From assembly GCA_964035575.1 (NCBI GenBank), contig OZ037841.1, forward strand, positions 992,001 to 1,056,000: a DNA stretch of 64,000 nucleotides, given 5' to 3'. This DNA is from Rhynchopus sp. YZ270_cl-10 (Eukaryota; Euglenozoa; Diplonemea; Diplonemida; Diplonemidae). Numbering within the stretch: the first letter of the stretch is position 1; each line of letters starts with the position of its first letter. The notes beneath the pieces are model-generated. The model was given only the letters and a program-made list of their open reading frames with translations, made no database searches and had not been told where the DNA came from. Positions 59,299-64,000 of the stretch are shown here, one piece after another. A program made the position numbers and the translations under genes.

Positions 59299-62200
59299 AT
59301 GGAGCCATGCGATGCACGTCAGGTTATCGAAAGCTTATACGATCGTTTGGATGACTTACACTTTGAGGTAAGTGTCCAAAAAGGAATACCAGCGATAACC
59401 TCATTCGACCGCGCTTTCAGCTTTATTGACGACACTTTGGTTGCAATCTCCGAGTTGCAGTCCGATACAAGCACACCCCTCAAGGAGCGAGATGAGCTTC
59501 TTGAACTCCGCACCCTTCTCGAAACGTTGAATGAATCGTTAGAAAAGCTTGGAGCATGCCAATCTCAGGTACTTTATTTGCATCCGTTATATTCAGGATC
59601 GGAGCATGGAGAGATCTTGGCGCAGTGGTGTAAGGTGATGGCAGTGGTGCGGGGGGAGTCATATAGGGTACGCACCTTGGCGACTTTGGAATGGAAAGCG
59701 CGGTTGGGGGAGATGAACCACGACTTTGAAGCGCTGAGTTTGGAGCTTGGTGTTCTGGTCGAATCGCTTCAAGCAGCGGTGCATCGACTTTACTTCTGCA
59801 GTTTTGATGATGTCTTAACTATCGCCGCTTTAGCACGAAACCCAAACGCTGCCTTTCATATGCAACCTTGCTTCAGAAATCTTTTCAACTTCCAATCCGT
59901 TAGTCTAATACACGACAATCAAACCAAAGCCTCGCAGATCACCTCACTCCTTTGCGAGCGAGGGGAAGAGCTTCCACTTCTCTCTCCGGTAGAACTATTA
60001 TGTGACCTTCCAGGAACCCCAGAACTTTCATTTTCAAGCTGGATGGGAGATCTCGAGCGCCACATGATGCAGTCCATGAGAGACGGGGTAGCTTCCGCTG
60101 TATCGTCATATTCCGCTTCTTCTCTGCGAAGCTGGGCAATAGAAGGCCCTGCACAATGTGTTCTCCTTGCTCTGCAGGTTGTTTATACTAAGAAGGTTGA
60201 GACCGCGTTTCAAAATTATGCACAGCTTGGAGCGGAATCGAACCTTGACCGTGACCTAACCCTCATCCTCCACGAACTCTCCTCGCAGACATCAGAGGTA
60301 TTTCTCTGGGTCTCCTCCGGGAATGATACTGCGAGGGTCCAGCACCTCCTCTGTACGTTCTTCTCCCTCAAGCGGGGTGTTGCAATGCTGCTTGACCAAG
60401 GGGTAACCTCGCAACACCACGTCCTCTGGAGGAAACAGCTTCGGTGGTACATCGAGCATACCCCACTCGCCATCCGCGAACGGCGTAGCACCGCGCTAGA
60501 CACACTCCCCCAAGATTCTCAGGTTCGTGTTTTCTGTTCTATGATGGATATGAATGTAGACTATCACGGAGAATACACTATGCCCCCACCTACCACGTTG
60601 CTCTCCACTACGGACGATGTATCTGGGACACAGGCCGCGGTTTTTCAGTTATTTCATACAAAATACGCGGGGTGTACATTATATCATCCTCGAAAAGGGT
60701 GTGACCCAAGCTGTGTTTATGCGTTCAATGCTGAGGATTTTTTGGATGATTTGGCACGAAACCTAGGAAAAAAATGTCATCCTGTGTCGTGCACTGCTGC
60801 GTCCACCTCTGCTGAGATTGTGAGAATGTTGGTAGGGGTCTTTGCAAGCGGGCATTGGGTTGTCCTGAAGGATGTAGATCTGTTAGACCCAGCGATCATT
60901 GCAGTGGTCTGCGACGGAGTAGCCTCCGTACGCCACGCCCTTCTGAGCGAATCCCCTACCTACCAATTTGAAGGCAAGGTCACCCCGCTCCTCTCAGACT
61001 CATTCGCAGTATTCTGCACTCTATCAGGAAACGACACCTCCAAAATCACCGACGCGGCCCTCCACAACCTCCGCCGTGTCCTCCCCCCCATCGCCGTCCC
61101 CTTAGTCCGCAGCGAACGAATCCTCACACAACGCTTCCTTCTCTGCGGAATCGACGACTTTACCGGAACCCTCGGTCGCAACACCGCTACCGCCTTAGAA
61201 CGCCTTTCATTTAGCGGGTTTGATTTGGATACAGATGATGTGACCACACAACTCTTATTGATGCTGCCTCAAGTGGTTCGTGCGCTGCGACCAGAATGTG
61301 CGAGAGACGCAGTGGTACACTCTTTATACAAAGTATTGTCGCGAACGCACACTAATAGTCATAAGGATTTAGGGGTGTTAATGTGTAGCGCATTTGGGCA
61401 AGATGCGCCGCTTCAGGAATCGGTAGTGCGTTTGCATGATATTTCAGAACGTCTCAGTCTTTGCATCAAAAAGAGAGGTCTAGTAGGGCGTGCCCCCTTT
61501 GTGTCTCGGTGTGAACAGCTATATGAGTCGCTGCTGACAAACAGTGCAGTAGTCCTTTCTGGTCCTCCCTCTTCAGGGAAAACTGCGATATGGAGGGTGG
61601 TGCAAAAGGGGTTGCTTCCACAGGCCAGTTGTTTAATGGTGTTTTCTGCGCTCTATGATGAAAACAGCTTCTTCGGAGCGTTCGACGAAGCGAATGAATG
61701 GAATGATGGGATATTTACAAAGCTGTTTCGTGGTATTGTGAATGGAGGGAATGCTGTCGAGACGTTGGAACGTATTACTATTGTTCCGGTTACCGTTACG
61801 CATACTATTGATGACGAGGAAGAGTTGGAGCTGCCGGCAACTAATGTGGTTGGGAGTGGTGAGCAGCATTGTATTGTCTTAGATGGGGTGCCTGCACCAA
61901 AGATTCTGCAAAGGTTGTTGTCAGTGTTGGACGCTTCTCGGACGTTGCATCTACCGAATGGAGAGGCCATCCGCGCACCACCAGGGTTCAAAATTCTGTT
62001 CGAAGTATCCGACCGCGCCCCCCTCCCCCTCTCGCTGTCCCACTTCTCCAAAGTCTGCACCCACGGCACCTTGCTCCCCTCCGACTTCATCACCTATCAC
62101 GCAAGCCACCCAGGGTTTTTCCTTTCCGCGCATAAGAAGGCTGTTATCACAAAACTACAACATCTTATCCCACCAATGCTTGAGTGGGCACACGAGCAGG

Positions 62201-64000
62201 GTCTCGCAAGGGAGTGGGATGTATGTCAAGACCCCACTCCAGAGGATGCGACCACAGCGTATTTTCCGGTGCTTGGTGCGAATTTGGTGCAGAGTTGTTT
62301 TAATGTTATTAATGGGTTTGCGAACAAACGTAAGGTGTCCACTCGGTACACCGACGACGAACGTGGCCTGAGTGACACCGCCGTGGAGTCTATCCTGATG
62401 TTTGCTTGCGTCTGGTCGTTCGGTGCTGCGTTGGCTGTAGGAATGACACAACGTGTAGCGTTTAATCAGTTCTTCCGCAACCTGGTCATCGACAAAGGCC
62501 TGCAAGCACGCTACCCAATGCCCATGGGTGACGAGCTCGGACTGGTCTTCGACTACGTTTATGATGTAGGTGGGAGGGAGTGGCTGCGCTGGGGCTCCCT
62601 CCCAGAGGCGGATCGACCAAGCCAATCTACGCTTTGCGCATTGAGGCAACACTTTATCTCAGAAACGGCTGCCACAGTGATGATCTGGCTCCTCAAGCAT
62701 CTCACAGCGAAGGGCGTCAACGTACTCATCGCAGGCCCGCCTGGGGTAGGGAAGTCTAGCCTGTTGACGCACGCTCTGCGGAACAGTGTAAGTGTATATT
62801 GCGCAAATGCAACAGCACAGCACCTCGTATCTGCGTTAGGATCGCAACTGCAGAAGGCGCGGAACAACGTCATCCAACTCCCAGACCGGCTGGAGAAGCC
62901 TCTTACCCTCATGCTAGAGGCGGCGGAGCTGGCTTCGACAGAGTGTTTCGAACTCCTCCGGCAACTCCACGACAACGGAGGATGGTACGACACATACTCC
63001 TCAGAGCTTTTAACGGTGCAAGACGTTGCATGCACTGTCTGCTGTGACCGAGACGGCATCCTCAACTTTGGTGTCCGCCACTTAAGCCGCTTCCATTTTA
63101 TAACCCATACTGCACCAGAATCAGATGAACTACGTGACATGCTCTGCCAAATGCTGCGTACCTGGGTGGAAGAGGATCCACACAACGCAAAAAGAAGACC
63201 ACCCGCTACAGAGAAAGAAGCACTCCGCCTTAAAGAAATCGTTGATGCCACCCCACGCCTTGCCATAATCCTTGTTGCTTTATACACCGAAGTACAAACC
63301 CGCTTTACCGAACAAAATGACGCACGCAGCCTATGGAACCTCACCGTCCTCAGCAATGTCCTGCAAGGCATGCGTCTCTGCGGGGTCCGCCGTGCCACCA
63401 GTCTACGAGACGTTCTTCGCATGCTAATCAACGAATGTTTCAACTCCTTCGGCTCCCGTTTTGAACCCTCCGGAAAAGAACGCCGATGGGTTGAAAGCAA
63501 AACCTGGAATTTAGTCCTAGAACACTTCCCAGAGTACAGCCGCAACACCATTTGCAGGGGAAACACGAGATTCTGGTTTGGTGGTCTCCTTGATTATACA
63601 GACCACCGCAGTGCCACAACATGGAGGGACATCATAGCAGATGGGACGCTCACATATGCAGGAGCGTTGGGCTGTGAGGCATCGAAGGATAGACAGCATT
63701 GCCTTCACCGTCTTTTGTATCAAGGGAGCGATTCTGTTTTGTCTAATGTGACGTATTTGATGCGTGCGCTGACACGGTGTCGTGGTGGTGGCGGTGGGCA
63801 CGTTCTTCTGTTGGCGCAGACGTATGCTGAGAGTATGCATGAACTCAACCTAGCCGCGTTCCTCAGAGATGCAAAAGTGTTTCGCCCTGAAGCGCAACCG
63901 TATGCTACCATGTTGGATTGGAGGGGGATACTGCGTAGTGCATGTGTCACCGCGTTTGTGTCGACCCAGCCGTGTGTGGTTGTGGTGCAAGAGGCGAGTG
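59299..64000 (+). CDS. Divergent dynein heavy chain, 3' end outside window
   Basis: Open for 1,567 codons to the window edge. It begins inside the linker (RLYFCSFDDVL, 163-173, equals the usual FPRFYFVSNDDLL), so the ~1,200-residue tail is absent. AAA1 aligns well outside its ATP site (YHGEYTMPPPTTLLSTTDD; DDLARNLGKKCHPVSC). The P-loop GPAGTGKT is replaced by YHPRKGCDPSC (462-472), Walker B DEF by KDVD (524-527), and the sensor MNPG by LSGND. AAA2 keeps GPPSSGKT (755-762) and IVLDG (859-863). AAA3 keeps GPPGVGKS (1146-1153), but its Walker B reads LMLEAAEL (1204-1211). AAA4's P-loop is AQTYAESM (1506-1513). The microtubule-binding stalk and AAA5-6 lie beyond the window. Expected in the flagellum or cytoplasm. 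As AAA1 drives motility, this chain is unlikely to walk by itself. Confidence 0.92.
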   Translation, partial: MEPCDARQVIESLYDRLDDLHFEVSVQKGIPAITSFDRAFSFIDDTLVAISELQSDTSTPLKERDELLELRTLLETLNESLEKLGACQSQVLYLHPLYSGSEHGEILAQWCKVMAVVRGESYRVRTLATLEWKARLGEMNHDFEALSLELGVLVESLQAAVHRLYFCSFDDVLTIAALARNPNAAFHMQPCFRNLFNFQSVSLIHDNQTKASQITSLLCERGEELPLLSPVELLCDLPGTPELSFSSWMGDLERHMMQSMRDGVASAVSSYSASSLRSWAIEGPAQCVLLALQVVYTKKVETAFQNYAQLGAESNLDRDLTLILHELSSQTSEVFLWVSSGNDTARVQHLLCTFFSLKRGVAMLLDQGVTSQHHVLWRKQLRWYIEHTPLAIRERRSTALDTLPQDSQVRVFCSMMDMNVDYHGEYTMPPPTTLLSTTDDVSGTQAAVFQLFHTKYAGCTLYHPRKGCDPSCVYAFNAEDFLDDLARNLGKKCHPVSCTAASTSAEIVRMLVGVFASGHWVVLKDVDLLDPAIIAVVCDGVASVRHALLSESPTYQFEGKVTPLLSDSFAVFCTLSGNDTSKITDAALHNLRRVLPPIAVPLVRSERILTQRFLLCGIDDFTGTLGRNTATALERLSFSGFDLDTDDVTTQLLLMLPQVVRALRPECARDAVVHSLYKVLSRTHTNSHKDLGVLMCSAFGQDAPLQESVVRLHDISERLSLCIKKRGLVGRAPFVSRCEQLYESLLTNSAVVLSGPPSSGKTAIWRVVQKGLLPQASCLMVFSALYDENSFFGAFDEANEWNDGIFTKLFRGIVNGGNAVETLERITIVPVTVTHTIDDEEELELPATNVVGSGEQHCIVLDGVPAPKILQRLLSVLDASRTLHLPNGEAIRAPPGFKILFEVSDRAPLPLSLSHFSKVCTHGTLLPSDFITYHASHPGFFLSAHKKAVITKLQHLIPPMLEWAHEQGLAREWDVCQDPTPEDATTAYFPVLGANLVQSCFNVINGFANKRKVSTRYTDDERGLSDTAVESILMFACVWSFGAALAVGMTQRVAFNQFFRNLVIDKGLQARYPMPMGDELGLVFDYVYDVGGREWLRWGSLPEADRPSQSTLCALRQHFISETAATVMIWLLKHLTAKGVNVLIAGPPGVGKSSLLTHALRNSVSVYCANATAQHLVSALGSQLQKARNNVIQLPDRLEKPLTLMLEAAELASTECFELLRQLHDNGGWYDTYSSELLTVQDVACTVCCDRDGILNFGVRHLSRFHFITHTAPESDELRDMLCQMLRTWVEEDPHNAKRRPPATEKEALRLKEIVDATPRLAIILVALYTEVQTRFTEQNDARSLWNLTVLSNVLQGMRLCGVRRATSLRDVLRMLINECFNSFGSRFEPSGKERRWVESKTWNLVLEHFPEYSRNTICRGNTRFWFGGLLDYTDHRSATTWRDIIADGTLTYAGALGCEASKDRQHCLHRLLYQGSDSVLSNVTYLMRALTRCRGGGGGHVLLLAQTYAESMHELNLAAFLRDAKVFRPEAQPYATMLDWRGILRSACVTAFVSTQPCVVVVQEAS

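Overview
The window reads as nuclear DNA of a eukaryotic protist. It holds 17 protein genes that I would call, all on the + strand and all continuous reading frames with no intron needed. Many start a few bases after a pyrimidine-rich tract ending in AG (clearest before the dynein gene at 59299). Same-strand, intronless clusters with pyrimidine tracts and AG just before the ATG are what trans-spliced polycistronic genomes of Euglenozoa look like. Class III cyclases, BspA-like leucine-rich repeats (LRRs), axonemal-type dynein and kinesin fit a flagellate of that kind (free-living kinetoplastid or diplonemid). This placement is inference; no spliced-leader gene was seen.

Layout: 1-950 is the 3' part of an exostosin-like glycosyltransferase. 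2258-3520 is a secreted cysteine-rich repeat protein. 4555-9343 is a cyclase cluster: an intact adenylate cyclase, a paralogue keeping only a degenerate cyclase domain, and a decayed third copy. 9613-19544 holds five genes, mostly unrecognised: a basic protein, an orphan, a Gln-rich protein, a ubiquitin-like/ankyrin protein and a small acidic secreted or membrane protein. 19545-30446 is a gene desert. 30447-33607 carries a zinc-finger/ankyrin protein and a scramblase-like protein. 33608-42439 is a second desert. 42440-50446 carries a methyltransferase/SET fusion, a ubiquitin-like/LRR protein and a kinesin/hydrolase/transglutaminase-like fusion. 51436-57290 is a recent tandem pair of secreted purple-acid-phosphatase/LRR proteins. 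59299 to the window end is a 4.7-kb open frame for a divergent dynein heavy chain whose main ATPase site (AAA1) looks dead.

The deserts and intergenic gaps are built from short structured repeats. They include at least four foldback families, three hAT-like non-autonomous elements with 8-bp target duplications, one 981-bp inverted-repeat element with a 6-bp duplication, a fragment of large-subunit rRNA (GTPase-associated centre), and a dispersed ~34-nt hairpin family. The hairpin has a conserved ACGAGAG loop, its stems change in compensating ways, and one copy is present in one unit of the phosphatase duplication and cleanly missing from the other. No CRISPR array, tRNA or virus-derived element was recognised.

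All family calls come from reading motifs by eye. No database search was run.
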